Shown in pieces: positions 7,614-16,722 of a stretch of 26,186 nucleotides of DNA (the first letter of the stretch is position 1; each line of letters begins with the position of its first letter). The stretch covers positions 1 to 26,186 of the forward strand of contig DASZVN010000136.1 of assembly GCA_035547055.1 (NCBI GenBank), in the 5' to 3' direction. Under the pieces are notes generated by a model. That model did not search any database. It saw only the letters and a list, made by a program, of their open reading frames with translations, and was not told the origin of the DNA. Source of the stretch: DASZVN01 sp035547055. Its GTDB lineage: Bacteria > Pseudomonadota > Alphaproteobacteria > Rhizobiales > Methylopilaceae. The position numbers were made by a program, and so were the translations under genes.

Positions 7614-10600
7614 ACATTTCCGAGTTCTGCATCCGCCGCCCGGTCGCCACCATCCTGATGTCGGTGGCGCTGGTGGTGAGCGGCCTGTTTGCCTACCGCT
7701 ACCTCTCGGTCGCCGCGCTGCCCGACACCGACTTCCCGGTCATCAACGTGTCCGCCGCGCTGCCCGGCGCGTCGCCGGAGACGATGGCGAAGTCGGTCGC
7801 GACGCCGCTGATCAAGCAGTTCGAGACCATCGAGGGGGTCGATTCGATCAACTCGACCAATACCGAGGGCGCGACCTCGATCTCGATCCAGTTCGCCCTC
7901 AGCCGCAACATCGACGCCGCCGCGGCAGACGTGCAGTCGGCGATCGCCAGCGCGGCACGGCGGCTGCCTCCGGACATGCCCGACCCGCCGAGCTATCGCA
8001 AGGTCAACCCGGCCGACTTCCCGATCCTGTTCCTGGCGCTCAACGCCAAGACGACGCCGCTGTCGCAGATCGACGACACCGCCGAGCAGATCATCTCGCC
8101 GAAGCTCTCCACCATCAGCGGCGTCGCCCAGGTGCTGGTGTTCGGCAGCCAGAAGTTCGCCGTGCGGATCGAAGTCGATCCGACCGCGCTCGCGGCGCGC
8201 GGCATCGGCCTCGACCAGGTCCAGCAGGCGGTCGCGGCAGCCAATTCGATCGCCCCGGTCGGCACCCTGCAGGGGCCGAAGCAGACCATCACCATCGAGG
8301 CCGACACCCCGATGAGCGATGCGTCGCAGTTCCGCAACATCGTCATCGCCACCAAGCACGGCCAGCCGATCCGGCTCGGCGACGTCGCCCGCGTCATCAA
8401 TTCGGTCTCGAACACCCAGACTTCGAGCACCTATGACGGCCAGCGCAACATCCTGCTCGCGATCTTCCGCCAGCCCGACGCCAACACCGTCGACGTCGTC
8501 GACCGCGTCAAGGCGATGCTGCCCTCCTTCGAGGAGGAGCTGCCGCGCGACGCCACCCTGACGACGCTGATCGACCGCGCCGCCCCGATCAGCGCCGCGG
8601 TCCACGACGTCGAGATGACGCTGGGGCTGACGGTCATCCTCGTCATCCTGGTCATCTTCCTGTTCCTCCAGCGCCTCACCGCGACGCTGATCCCGAGCTT
8701 CGCGGTGCCGATCTCCATCGTCGCCACCCTCGGCGGCATGTACCTGTTCGGCTTCTCGATCGACAACGTCTCGCTGATGGGGCTGACGCTGGCAGTCGGC
8801 CTCGTCGTCGACGACGCCATCGTCATGCTCGAGAACATCTTCCGCCACATGGAGGAGGAGGGGCTCAGCGCCATGCAGGCGGCGCTGGTCGGCTCGCGCG
8901 AGATCGGCTTCACCATCATCTCGATCACGGTCTCGCTGTGCGCCGTGTTCATCCCGATCCTCCTGATGGGCGGGGTGGTCGGCCTCGTGTTCAACGAGTT
9001 CGCGGTGGTGGTGACGATGGCGATCGTCGCCTCGGCGTTCGTTTCGCTGACGCTGACGCCGATGCTGTGCTCGCGGGTGCTGCGGGTGGCCCACCGGAAC
9101 GGCGGCACCACGCGTCGCGGGCTGTTCAGCTTCGCCGAGCGCGGCTTCGACCTGATGTACGCCGGCTACCGCGCCGCGCTCGGCTTCTGCCTGCGCTTCC
9201 GCTTCCTCATCCTGCTGGTGTTCTTCGGGACGGTGGTGGCGACCGTCTATCTGTTCACCATCATCCCGAAGGGCTTCTTCCCGCTGGAGGACCTGAGCCA
9301 GCTCTCGATCTCGACCGAGGCCCGGCAGGACATCTCCTATCCGGCGATGCTGAAGCTCCAGAACCAGGTCGCCGACGTCTTCCGCAAGTCGCCCTACGTC
9401 AAGCACGTGGTCTCGATCGTGGGCCAGGCGACCGGGCAGGCCGGCAGCCTCAACCAGGGCCGCGGCTTCGTCGAGCTGAAGCCGAAGGACCAGCGGCCGC
9501 CGCTGCAGGAGGTGCTGTCGACGCTGCGGCGTCAGCTCGCCCAGATTCCCGGCATCGCGACCTACATGGTGCCGGTGCAGGATCTGCGCTTCGGCACGCA
9601 CGCCACCAAGAGCCAGTATCAGTACGTCCTGCAGGGCCTCGACGAGGACCAGCTCTATTCGTGGTCCGAGAAGATGGCCGACGCGATGTCGCGCGACCGC
9701 TCGACCTTCGCCGACGTCACCACCGACATGCAGAACGACGCCCTGCAGGCGACGCTCAAGGTCGACGCCGCCAAGGCCAATGCGCTCGGCATCACCGCCG
9801 ACCAGCTCCGCAACACGCTCTACGCCGGGTTCGGCACCGAGCAGATCTCGACCATCTACAAGACCGGCGACAGCTACGAAGTGATCATGGAATTCGATCC
9901 CGAGATTCCATGGACGCCGAACATGCTGAACTCGGTCTACGTGCGGGCGTCGAACGGCACGCTGGTGCCGGTCGGCTCGATCGCCCAGGTGGTGCGCACC
10001 AACGGACCGCTCAGCGTCAACCAGGTCGGCCAGCTTCCGGCCGTCACGGTCTCGTTCAACCTGCCGTCCGGCGTCTCGCTCGGCCAGGCGGTCACCAAGC
10101 TCGACGACATCAAGGCCTCGATCGAGATGCCGGTGACGATCACCTCCTCCTTCTCGGGCGACGCGCAGGTGTTCCAGCAGTCGCTCGCCAACGAGGGCGT
10201 GCTCCTGCTCGCGGCGGTGGTCACGATCTACATCGTGCTCGGCATCCTCTACGAGAGCTTCATCCACCCCCTGACCATCCTGACCGGCCTGCCGGCGGCC
10301 GGGCTCGGCGCGCTCCTGACGCTGCACCTGTTCGGCTTCGACCTCAGCGTGATCGCGGTGATCGGCATCCTGATGCTGATCGGCATCGTCAAGAAGAACG
10401 CGATCATGATGATCGACGTGGCGCTCAAGCTGAAGCGCGACGGAGTGCCGTCGCGCGAGGCGATCTACCGCGCCTGCCTGCTCCGCTTCCGCCCGATCAT
10501 GATGACGACCTTCGCCGCCATCATGGGCACGCTGCCGATCGCGATCGGCGCCGGCACCAGCGCGGAACTGCGCCAGCCGCTCGGCGTCGCGGTGGTCGGC

Positions 10601-10750
10601 GGCCTCGTGGTGAGCCAAGCGCTGACGCTCTTCATCACGCCGGTGATCTTCCTCTACATGGAGAGCCTGTCGCACGCCGTGCTGTCGCTGCCGGCGCGCG
10701 TCCGCCGCTGGCGCGGCAAGGAGGTTCCCCAGGGCGCCCCGGCAGAGTGA
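7610..10750 (+). CDS. RND efflux permease subunit (MdtB/MdtC-like)
   Basis: This 1046-residue protein is full length for HAE1-type RND pumps. It starts with the typical helix (SEFCIRRPVATILM), has two periplasmic porter loops (about 35-330 and 550-850) and two six-helix membrane halves. The proton-relay pair Asp401-Asp402 sits in GLVVDDAIVMLEN, and the matching Lys lies in LMLIGIVKKNAIMMID. It uses proton influx to expel substrates through the adaptor. The start is GTG, overlapping the adaptor stop. There is one permease gene only, unlike the paired mdtB/mdtC, and no TolC-like gene within the window, so the outer-membrane channel must be encoded elsewhere. Confidence 0.96.
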   Translation: MNISEFCIRRPVATILMSVALVVSGLFAYRYLSVAALPDTDFPVINVSAALPGASPETMAKSVATPLIKQFETIEGVDSINSTNTEGATSISIQFALSRNIDAAAADVQSAIASAARRLPPDMPDPPSYRKVNPADFPILFLALNAKTTPLSQIDDTAEQIISPKLSTISGVAQVLVFGSQKFAVRIEVDPTALAARGIGLDQVQQAVAAANSIAPVGTLQGPKQTITIEADTPMSDASQFRNIVIATKHGQPIRLGDVARVINSVSNTQTSSTYDGQRNILLAIFRQPDANTVDVVDRVKAMLPSFEEELPRDATLTTLIDRAAPISAAVHDVEMTLGLTVILVILVIFLFLQRLTATLIPSFAVPISIVATLGGMYLFGFSIDNVSLMGLTLAVGLVVDDAIVMLENIFRHMEEEGLSAMQAALVGSREIGFTIISITVSLCAVFIPILLMGGVVGLVFNEFAVVVTMAIVASAFVSLTLTPMLCSRVLRVAHRNGGTTRRGLFSFAERGFDLMYAGYRAALGFCLRFRFLILLVFFGTVVATVYLFTIIPKGFFPLEDLSQLSISTEARQDISYPAMLKLQNQVADVFRKSPYVKHVVSIVGQATGQAGSLNQGRGFVELKPKDQRPPLQEVLSTLRRQLAQIPGIATYMVPVQDLRFGTHATKSQYQYVLQGLDEDQLYSWSEKMADAMSRDRSTFADVTTDMQNDALQATLKVDAAKANALGITADQLRNTLYAGFGTEQISTIYKTGDSYEVIMEFDPEIPWTPNMLNSVYVRASNGTLVPVGSIAQVVRTNGPLSVNQVGQLPAVTVSFNLPSGVSLGQAVTKLDDIKASIEMPVTITSSFSGDAQVFQQSLANEGVLLLAAVVTIYIVLGILYESFIHPLTILTGLPAAGLGALLTLHLFGFDLSVIAVIGILMLIGIVKKNAIMMIDVALKLKRDGVPSREAIYRACLLRFRPIMMTTFAAIMGTLPIAIGAGTSAELRQPLGVAVVGGLVVSQALTLFITPVIFLYMESLSHAVLSLPARVRRWRGKEVPQGAPAE

Positions 10751-10828
10751 CGAGGCGTCATGGCCGCCTTTGGTCCGGCCGTCCACGGTCGCTCCTGCTT
10801 CTCGACGATGCAAGGCCGTGGAGGCCCG

Positions 10829-10862
10829 GACTGAGGCCCGCCGTGACAGGCGGCCCTCAGTC
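10829..10862. terminator. Hairpin between convergent RND permease and glpX
   Basis: Arms GACTGAGGCCCGCC (10829-10842) and GGCGGCCCTCAGTC (10849-10862) pair over 14 bases with one mismatch and a 6-base loop. The stem includes the glpX stop codon (10857-10859). No T-run follows on either strand, so this is a stable transcript-end hairpin candidate rather than a textbook intrinsic terminator. Confidence 0.45.
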
Positions 10863-11852
10863 GAGATGGAACTTCGCGAATTCGCGGTGCTCGGCCTGGA
10901 CGCGGCGGACGGTGCCGGTGGTCGAGCGGTAGACGACGGTCTCGGTCTCGATCATGTCCTTGTGGAAGCGGACTCCCGAGACCAGCGGGCCGTCGGTGAC
11001 GCCGGTCGCGGCGACGATCACGTCGCCGCGGGCGAGGTCGGCGACGCCGTAGGTGCGCTTCGGGTCGGTCACGCCCATCTGGGAGGCGCGCTTCAGCTTG
11101 TCCTCGCTGTCGAGGATCAGCCGGGTCTGCATCTGGCCGCCGATGCAGCGAAGCGCCGAGGCCGCGAGCACGCCTTCGGGCGCGGCGCCGATGCCCATGT
11201 AGAGGTCGATCCCGGTCTTCTCCGGCATCGAGGTGAAGATGACGCCGGCGATGTCGCCATCGGTGATGAGGCGGAGGCCGGCGCCGACCTTGCGGATGGC
11301 CGCGATCATCTGGCTGTGGCGCGGCCGGTCGAGCATCAGCACCGTAATCTCGTCGGGCTTCACCCCCTTCGCCTTGGCGACCGCGGCGATGTTCTCCTCC
11401 GGCGAGGCGTCGAGCGAGACGACGCCCGCGGGATAGCCCGGCCCGACCGCGATCTTGTGCATGTAGACGTCGGGCGCAGCCAGCAGCGTCCCGCCGTCGG
11501 CCATCGCCATCACGGTGATCGAGCCCGGCATGTCGCGGGCGCAGAGCGTCGTGCCCTCGAGCGGGTCGACCGCGATGTCGACCTTGGGGCCGTTGCGGTT
11601 GCCGACCCGCTCGCCGATGAACAGCATCGGCGCCTCGTCGCGCTCGCCCTCGCCGATCACCACCGTGCCGTCGATCGGCAGGCGGTTCAGCTCGCGGCGC
11701 ATGGCGTCGACCGCGGCCTGGTCGGCCGCCTTCTCGTTGCCGCGCCCGCGCAGGCGGGCGGAGGCGACCGCGGCGCGCTCGGTGACGCGGACCAGCTCCA
11801 GCGTCAGGATGCGTTCGATGATCTGATGGGGAGCGACGGTGATCTCGGCCAT
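10857..11852 (-). CDS. glpX: Class II fructose-1,6-bisphosphatase
   Basis: The product dephosphorylates fructose 1,6-bisphosphate to fructose 6-phosphate, and possibly sedoheptulose bisphosphate, in gluconeogenesis or the Calvin cycle. GlpX hallmarks are present: LELVRVTERAAVASARL near residue 20, the metal-binding IDGTVVIGEGERDEAPML (60-77) and VDIAVDPLEGTTLCA (91-105). The length of 331 is normal. MAEITVAPHQ at 11852 resembles family N-termini. An alternative GTG at 11876 overlaps the hom stop (GTGA), but the AAGGAG inside the hom end is too close to it. It is the last gene of alaC-like - hom - glpX on this strand, an arrangement seen in other alphaproteobacteria. Confidence 0.94.
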   Translation of the reverse strand: MAEITVAPHQIIERILTLELVRVTERAAVASARLRGRGNEKAADQAAVDAMRRELNRLPIDGTVVIGEGERDEAPMLFIGERVGNRNGPKVDIAVDPLEGTTLCARDMPGSITVMAMADGGTLLAAPDVYMHKIAVGPGYPAGVVSLDASPEENIAAVAKAKGVKPDEITVLMLDRPRHSQMIAAIRKVGAGLRLITDGDIAGVIFTSMPEKTGIDLYMGIGAAPEGVLAASALRCIGGQMQTRLILDSEDKLKRASQMGVTDPKRTYGVADLARGDVIVAATGVTDGPLVSGVRFHKDMIETETVVYRSTTGTVRRVQAEHREFAKFHLD

Positions 11853-11872
11853 GGCTGTCGGGGCGTTCGCCC

Positions 11873-13171
11873 TCACTCCTTCTCGATGCGGATGATCTGG
11901 GGCTGGCCGGCGACGAGGCCGTCGGCGACGATCCCGTCGAGCGCCTGGCGCACCGCCGCCTCGGTGGTCGCGTGGGTGATGAGGACGACGGGCACCGCGT
12001 CGGCGCTCGCCGCCGGCTGGCGCCGCTGGACGATGCTCTCCAGCGAAATGCTGCCCTCGGCCATGCGCTGGGCGATGCCAGCAAAGACGCCGGGACGGTC
12101 GAAGGCATGGAGGCGGATGTAGTAGCCGCCGGCGTGGCGCTGCATCGGCGCGCGGCGGAAGGGCTGCAGCATCGCGGCCGGGCGGCCGAACGGCGGCAGG
12201 GCCAGGCCGCGGGCGACGTCCACGATGTCGCCGACCACGGCCGAGGCGGTGGCGGCGCCGCCCGCGCCGGCGCCGGCCAGCGTGATCTCGCCGGTGGCGT
12301 CGCCGTCGAGCGCGACCGCGTTGGTGACGCCGCGGATGCGGGCGATGGCCCCGTTCTTCGGCACCATCGCCGGATGGACGCGCTGCTCGATCCCGGCCTC
12401 GGTCGAGATCGCGACTCCGATGAGCTTGATGCGGTAGCCGAGCTCCTCGGCCATCGCGAGGTCGAGCGGGGTAATCGCGGCGATGCCCTCGACATAGACC
12501 TCGTCGGCATCGATCGCGGTGCCGAAGGCGAGGCTCGTCAGGATGGCGAGCTTGTGCGCGGTGTCGTGGCCGCCGATGTCGAAGCTGGGATCGGCCTCGG
12601 CATAACCGAGCCGCTGCGCCTCGGCGAGCGCGGCATCGAAGGAGAGGCCGTCCTCCTCCATCCGCGTCAGGATGTAGTTCGACGTGCCGTTGAGGATGCC
12701 GATGACGCGGCCGAAGCGGTTCGCGACCAGCGCCTCGCGGAGCGTCTTCACGACCGGGATGCCGCCGCCGACCGCGGCCTCGAAGGCGAGCGCCACCCCC
12801 GCCTCCTCGGCCATCGCGGCGAGGCGAAGGCCGTGGGCGGCGAGGAGCGCCTTGTTGGCGGTGACGACCGGCTTCCCGACCGCCAGCGCGGCCTCCACGG
12901 TCGCGAGCGCGGGCCCCTCGGCACCGCCGATGAGCTCGACCACCGCCTCGACCTTGGGATTGCGGGCGAGCGCGGCCGGATCGTCATGCCAGGCGAGGCC
13001 GTCGAGCGCGATGCCACGATCGCGGCCGCGCTGCCGTGCCGAGACCGCCGCCACCTCGATATCGCGCCCCGCGGCCGCGGCCAGGGCCGCGCGCCGCTCG
13101 GTGAGGAGCCGGAGCGTCCAGCCGCCGACGGTGCCGAGCCCGGCGATGCCGACCCGAAGCGGCGCGGTCAT
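11873..13171 (-). CDS. hom: Homoserine dehydrogenase
   Basis: The enzyme reduces aspartate semialdehyde to homoserine with NAD(P)H, the branch point to threonine and methionine. The nucleotide-binding motif GLGTVG is at residues 11-16. VTANKALLA, GGGIPVVKTLRE and LNGTSNYILTRM carry conserved substrate-site residues, and DPSFDIGGHDTAHKLAIL contains the family signature with catalytic Asp and Lys. A C-terminal ACT domain (about 350-432, beginning YYIRLHAFDRPGV) suggests allosteric feedback, usually by threonine. The length of 432 is typical of the stand-alone enzyme without aspartokinase. It starts 23 bases after the aminotransferase stop and its own stop touches glpX. Confidence 0.96.
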   Translation of the reverse strand: MTAPLRVGIAGLGTVGGWTLRLLTERRAALAAAAGRDIEVAAVSARQRGRDRGIALDGLAWHDDPAALARNPKVEAVVELIGGAEGPALATVEAALAVGKPVVTANKALLAAHGLRLAAMAEEAGVALAFEAAVGGGIPVVKTLREALVANRFGRVIGILNGTSNYILTRMEEDGLSFDAALAEAQRLGYAEADPSFDIGGHDTAHKLAILTSLAFGTAIDADEVYVEGIAAITPLDLAMAEELGYRIKLIGVAISTEAGIEQRVHPAMVPKNGAIARIRGVTNAVALDGDATGEITLAGAGAGGAATASAVVGDIVDVARGLALPPFGRPAAMLQPFRRAPMQRHAGGYYIRLHAFDRPGVFAGIAQRMAEGSISLESIVQRRQPAASADAVPVVLITHATTEAAVRQALDGIVADGLVAGQPQIIRIEKE

Positions 13172-13194
13172 GGCGGCGCGGGTGACCGCCACGC

Positions 13195-14421
13195 CTAGCG
13201 ACGCGCTCCGGCCGCCAGCGGCACGACGTTGTGGAGCGTCTGCCCGGCGCTGTCGAGGAAGCGGCGGAGGTTGCGGGCCGCCTGGCGAATGCGATGCTCG
13301 TTCTCGACCAGGGCGATGCGGACATAGTCGTCGCCGTGCTCGCCGAAGCCGACGCCGGGCGAGACCGCGACATGGGCCTTCTCGGCGAGGAGCGTCGCGA
13401 ACTGGAGGCTGCCGAGCGCGCGGAACGGCTCCGGGATCTCGGCCCAGGCGAACATCGAGGCGCGCGGCGCCGGCACGTTCCAGCCGGCGCGGCCGAACGC
13501 GTCGACCAGGGTGTCGCGCCGGCGCTTGTAGGTCTCGCGCATCTCGACGATGCAGTCCTGCGGGCCGTTCAGCGCCGCGGTCGCTGCCACCTGCACCGGG
13601 GTGAAGGCGCCGTAGTCGAGATAGGACTTGACGCGCGCCAGCGCCGCGATCAGCCGCTCGTTGCCGACGGCGAAGCCGATGCGCCAGCCCGGCATCGAAT
13701 AGGTCTTCGACATCGAGGTGAACTCGACCGCGACGTCCATCGCGCCGGGAACCTGGAGAAGCGAGGGCGGCGGCACGTCGTCGAAATAGATCTCGGCATA
13801 GGCGAGGTCCGACAGCACGAAGAGCTCGTGCTTCTTCGCGAAGGCGACGACGTCGGCATAGAACTCGAGGCTTGCGACCTCGGCGGTCGGGTTCGACGGA
13901 TAGCAGACGACGACCGCGAGCGGCTTCGGGATCGAGTGGCGGACCGCCCGCTCCAAGGCGTGGAAGAACTCGGGCCCCGGCGTCGCCGGCACGCTGCGGA
14001 TGGCGCCGCCGGCCATGAGGAAGCCGAAGGCGTGGATCGGGTAGCTCGGGTTCGGCACCAGGACGATGTCGCCCGGCGCGGTGATCGCCTGGGCGATGTT
14101 GGCGAAGCCTTCCTTCGAGCCGAGCGTCACCACCACCTGGGTGTCGGCGTCGAGCTTCACGCCGAAGCGGCGGGCGTAGTAGGCCGCCTGGGCGCGGCGG
14201 AGGCCGGCGATGCCGCGCGAGGCGGAATAGCGGTTGGTGCGCGGCCGCCGCGCGGTCTCGCACAGCTTGGCGGTGATGTGCTCGGGCGTCGGCAGGTCGG
14301 GATTGCCCATGCCGAGGTCGATGATGTCGGCCCCGGCCTGGCGGGCAGCGGCCTTCGCGCGGTTCACCTGCTCGAACACGTAGGGCGGCAGACGGCGGAC
14401 GAAGTGGAACTCGCTGCTCAT
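13195..14421 (-). CDS. alaC: Class I/II aminotransferase, AlaC-like
   Basis: This is a fold-type I PLP aminotransferase of 408 residues. The PLP lysine is Lys239 in SMSKTYSMPGWRIGF. Asn177 (PSNPTA), Asp205 and Tyr208 (DLAYAE) are the cofactor contacts. Similarity runs through the whole protein to E. coli AlaC, including RLPPYVF, DIIDLGMGNPD, YSASRGI and SIPKP. AlaC makes alanine from pyruvate and glutamate. Homologues next to hom in alphaproteobacteria are often labelled LL-diaminopimelate aminotransferase or simply aminotransferase, so the true substrate is open. It is the first gene of the operon with hom and glpX. The promoter was not located in the 92-base gap upstream. Confidence 0.88.
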   Translation of the reverse strand: MSSEFHFVRRLPPYVFEQVNRAKAAARQAGADIIDLGMGNPDLPTPEHITAKLCETARRPRTNRYSASRGIAGLRRAQAAYYARRFGVKLDADTQVVVTLGSKEGFANIAQAITAPGDIVLVPNPSYPIHAFGFLMAGGAIRSVPATPGPEFFHALERAVRHSIPKPLAVVVCYPSNPTAEVASLEFYADVVAFAKKHELFVLSDLAYAEIYFDDVPPPSLLQVPGAMDVAVEFTSMSKTYSMPGWRIGFAVGNERLIAALARVKSYLDYGAFTPVQVAATAALNGPQDCIVEMRETYKRRRDTLVDAFGRAGWNVPAPRASMFAWAEIPEPFRALGSLQFATLLAEKAHVAVSPGVGFGEHGDDYVRIALVENEHRIRQAARNLRRFLDSAGQTLHNVVPLAAGARR

Positions 14422-14513
14422 GGCGACATCTCGTTGACGGGCGTGGCGGACCGGCGGGGCCGCCGCTCATCTATCACCGATTTCGGCAACGAACGGAAGA
14501 CGGCGGGCCCGAA

Positions 14514-14777
14514 TCACTGACCCTGCAAGCGTGCCGGCTTGATGCTTTCCACCCGCTTTCCGGCAGCCTCCAGCCGGGCCTGCTCGGCCTTCTGCTCGTC
14601 GGGCGACAGCACCGGCTCCGGCGGAGTCGGTGCCCGCGGCCGCAGGGTGGGATAGGCCTCGTGCCGGTTCGGCGGCGCCAGATGATATTTCTGCTCGACG
14701 TTGGTACAGCCGGCCGCGGCCACCGCAGCCGCGATCGCCACCAGCCCCAGCACGCCGATCCTGCCCCGTCCGCCCAT
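14514..14777 (-). CDS. Small putative lipoprotein
   Basis: The 87-residue product begins with a signal peptide: RGR, then the hydrophobic run IGVLGLVAIAAAVAAAG, then Cys24 in a lipobox-like AAGC. It is therefore probably cleaved and lipidated at Cys24. The mature part is short, Pro- and Glu-rich with a helical stretch (SPDEQKAEQARLEAAGKR), and has no domain I recognise. It precedes the aminotransferase in the same direction with a gap of 92 bases. Codon use fits the neighbours. Function is unknown; small lipoproteins of this sort are common unnamed genes in Hyphomicrobiales. Confidence 0.7.
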   Translation of the reverse strand: MGGRGRIGVLGLVAIAAAVAAAGCTNVEQKYHLAPPNRHEAYPTLRPRAPTPPEPVLSPDEQKAEQARLEAAGKRVESIKPARLQGQ

Positions 14778-14910
14778 GCCGCCTGTTTCGCATGTCCGTA
14801 AGGCCGAGACCAGCGCGGTTCCCCGCCGAAGCCCGGACCAGATCGCTGGCGCACACCCCCGCCGGCACCCTACACTCCGCTCCGATCAACCGCGCGAAAG
14901 GGAGTGCGCC

Positions 14911-15306
14911 GTGACCCGCGACGATGTCCTGACCTATATCGATCATTTCAACAATCGCCGCTACGAGGCATTCGCCGCCTACTACCATCCCGACGTCGAG
15001 GTCGATTACGGCTACACTAAGGTTCGCGGACCGCAGGGCATCATCGATTTCTACAAGGACTTCCACCAGGACTTCACCGAACATCTCGACGTCGGCGTTC
15101 TTCTCGTCGACGACAAGAACGTTTGCGGCGAATACATCACAGAATTCAAGTGCATCCGGCCGTCGAGCAAGCTGATCTCGGCCGGTCCGATGAAGGCCGG
15201 CGACGTGGTGATCTCGACCAATTTCTGCCTCTACGACATCCGCGACGGCAAGTTCGCCAACATCCGCATCGGCCGCTACCGCTCGGAGCGCCGGCCGGCG
15301 GCCTGA
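14911..15306 (+). CDS. NTF2-like / SnoaL-like family protein
   Basis: The 131-residue product fits the cone-shaped NTF2 fold: an N-terminal helical part (DDVLTYIDHFNNRRYEAFAAYY), the typical HPDVEVDYG turn into the sheet, RGPQGIIDFYKDF helix, then strands ending in FANIRIGRY. Members are small enzymes, such as isomerases or dehydratases, or ligand-binding proteins; no catalytic pair can be assigned with confidence. The start is GTG with AAAGGGAG 6 bases upstream, which decides against longer frames. It is divergent from the lipoprotein gene and followed by rnhB 43 bases later. Confidence 0.75.
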   Translation: MTRDDVLTYIDHFNNRRYEAFAAYYHPDVEVDYGYTKVRGPQGIIDFYKDFHQDFTEHLDVGVLLVDDKNVCGEYITEFKCIRPSSKLISAGPMKAGDVVISTNFCLYDIRDGKFANIRIGRYRSERRPAA

Positions 15307-15349
15307 CCCCCGGCCTCGCGACTCGGCGGCGGCCGTGGCACAAGGAGCC

Positions 15350-16024
15350 ATGCCGCGCGCCGCCATAGCCGGGACAACCGCAGCCGCCCAGGTGCCGGCC
15401 GCCCTCGCCGATTTCAGGCGCGAGCGGGCGGCCTACCGGGCGGGCGAGGTCCTGGTCGCGGGGGTCGACGAGGCGGGGCGGGGGCCGCTGGCCGGGCCGG
15501 TGACGGTCGCCGCGGTCGTGCTGAGCCGCCGCCGCATCCCGAAAGGGCTCGCCGATTCGAAGCTCCTGACCGTGGAGCGGCGCGAGGCGCTGTTCGAGGA
15601 GATCGTCGCCACCGCCGAGGTCGCGGTGGTCTCGGCGCCGCCGGCCCGGATCGATCGCGACAACATCCGCAACGCCACCCTATGGGCGATGGCGCGGGCG
15701 GTCGCCGCCCTGCCGTGCCGGCCGTCGCTCGTCCTGATCGACGGCTGCGACGTGCCGCCCGGACTCGCCTGCCGCGGCGAGGCGATCGTCGACGGCGACG
15801 CTCTCGTCGCCTCGATCGCCGCCGCCTCGATCGTCGCCAAGGTCACGCGCGACCGGCTGATGCGCCGACTCGGCGCCGCCTGCCCGGGCTACCTCCTCGA
15901 AAAGCACATGGGCTATGCCACGCCGGAGCACAAAGCCCGGCTCGCGGCGCTCGGGCCGACCCGCCACCACCGCCGCTCGTTCGCGCCGGTGCGCCTCGAG
16001 ATCGAGCAGCTTCGGCTGGTGTGA
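15350..16024 (+). CDS. rnhB: Ribonuclease HII
   Basis: RNase HII cuts the RNA strand of RNA/DNA hybrids and initiates removal of single ribonucleotides from DNA. The motifs are complete: GVDEAGRGPLAGPV with metal ligands Asp40 and Glu41, LADSKLL, LIDG (Asp131), and GDALVASIAAASIVAKVTRD (Asp150; quoted in part), followed by GYATPEH and HHRRSF. The length of 224 is normal. ATG at 15350 follows AAGGAG by only 2 bases; an in-frame GTG at 15335 is the alternative start. It ends 11 bases from the converging PilZ gene. Confidence 0.95.
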   Translation: MPRAAIAGTTAAAQVPAALADFRRERAAYRAGEVLVAGVDEAGRGPLAGPVTVAAVVLSRRRIPKGLADSKLLTVERREALFEEIVATAEVAVVSAPPARIDRDNIRNATLWAMARAVAALPCRPSLVLIDGCDVPPGLACRGEAIVDGDALVASIAAASIVAKVTRDRLMRRLGAACPGYLLEKHMGYATPEHKARLAALGPTRHHRRSFAPVRLEIEQLRLV

Positions 16025-16035
16025 CGGCAGCGGCC

Positions 16036-16632
16036 TCAGGTGCCGAACTGCTCTTCCAGGTCTTCGCGGTTCTGCGGGCGGGTGAACTCGACGGCGAGGC
16101 CGTTCTCGATGTGGCGGACCACGCGGGCGGCGGTGCGCCCCACCGTCACCATGCTGCCGATCGGCGGCCGTGCCTCGACCGCGACGGCGGCGCCCGAGAG
16201 CGAGACGTCGAGCACCCGGCACACGACCTCCTGGTCCTCGATGACGAGGACGGTGGTGGCGTTGCGCGGCTCGATGCGGTCGTGGCGGCGATCCTCGGGC
16301 ATGCCGAGGACGTGGCGGGTGGCGAGCCAGGTGAGCTGCGCGGCGAGCTTGTCGCGCTTGCGCGCGGAGGCGGCGACGCTCATCGAGAAGCCGTTCGGGA
16401 TCACGCGGGTGATGATGCCCTCGACCCGGCCGAGATGGTCGAGATAGGCGACCACGCGGTCGCCGGGCCGGCCGGCGACCGGCGCGACCAGCGACACGCC
16501 GCCCGGCGACATGTCGAGCGTCTGGCACGGAAACTCGCGCCGGTCGGCCAGCATGTAGCGGCCGAGCAACGAGACCTTCACGCGCTGGTGGCGGCGCTTT
16601 TCCTGAGCGACTGATTTGCCGAGCGGTAGCAT
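16036..16632 (-). CDS. Tandem PilZ domain protein, putative c-di-GMP receptor
   Basis: The 198-residue protein contains two PilZ units. The first has Arg13-x3-Arg17 (RRHQR) and DMSPGG (Asp40, Ser42, Gly45). The second has Arg115-x3-Arg119 (RRHDR) and DVSLSG (Asp142, Ser144, Gly147). Both therefore keep the full RxxxR and D/NxSxxG c-di-GMP-binding signature. PilZ proteins change motility, polysaccharide output or adhesion when they bind c-di-GMP. No effector domain or membrane segment is present, so it likely acts by protein contacts in the cytoplasm. The ATG at 16632 is preferred; a GTG frame at 16674 adds an Arg-rich tail of doubtful reality. Confidence 0.88.
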   Translation of the reverse strand: MLPLGKSVAQEKRRHQRVKVSLLGRYMLADRREFPCQTLDMSPGGVSLVAPVAGRPGDRVVAYLDHLGRVEGIITRVIPNGFSMSVAASARKRDKLAAQLTWLATRHVLGMPEDRRHDRIEPRNATTVLVIEDQEVVCRVLDVSLSGAAVAVEARPPIGSMVTVGRTAARVVRHIENGLAVEFTRPQNREDLEEQFGT

Positions 16633-16722
16633 GCGTTTGCGCGATCTCCCGCGCCCGGCGACGAGTTGTGCCACATTTCCCGTCGTCCGACCGCCTGCGC
16701 CGCAGACGCTAAGGAATCGAGG

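Noticed and set aside
7580..10813. Minus-strand frame of 1077 codons opposite the RND permease
   Set aside because: Its composition (Arg, His, Asp, Gln repeats) is that of the complement of a transporter gene; the plus-strand frame has complete RND motifs.
11873..14470. Possible fusion of aminotransferase and homoserine dehydrogenase in one 865-codon frame
   Set aside because: The aminotransferase is encoded in another frame with its own start and stop; the open extension is a GC-driven shadow and hom has its own ATG at 13171.
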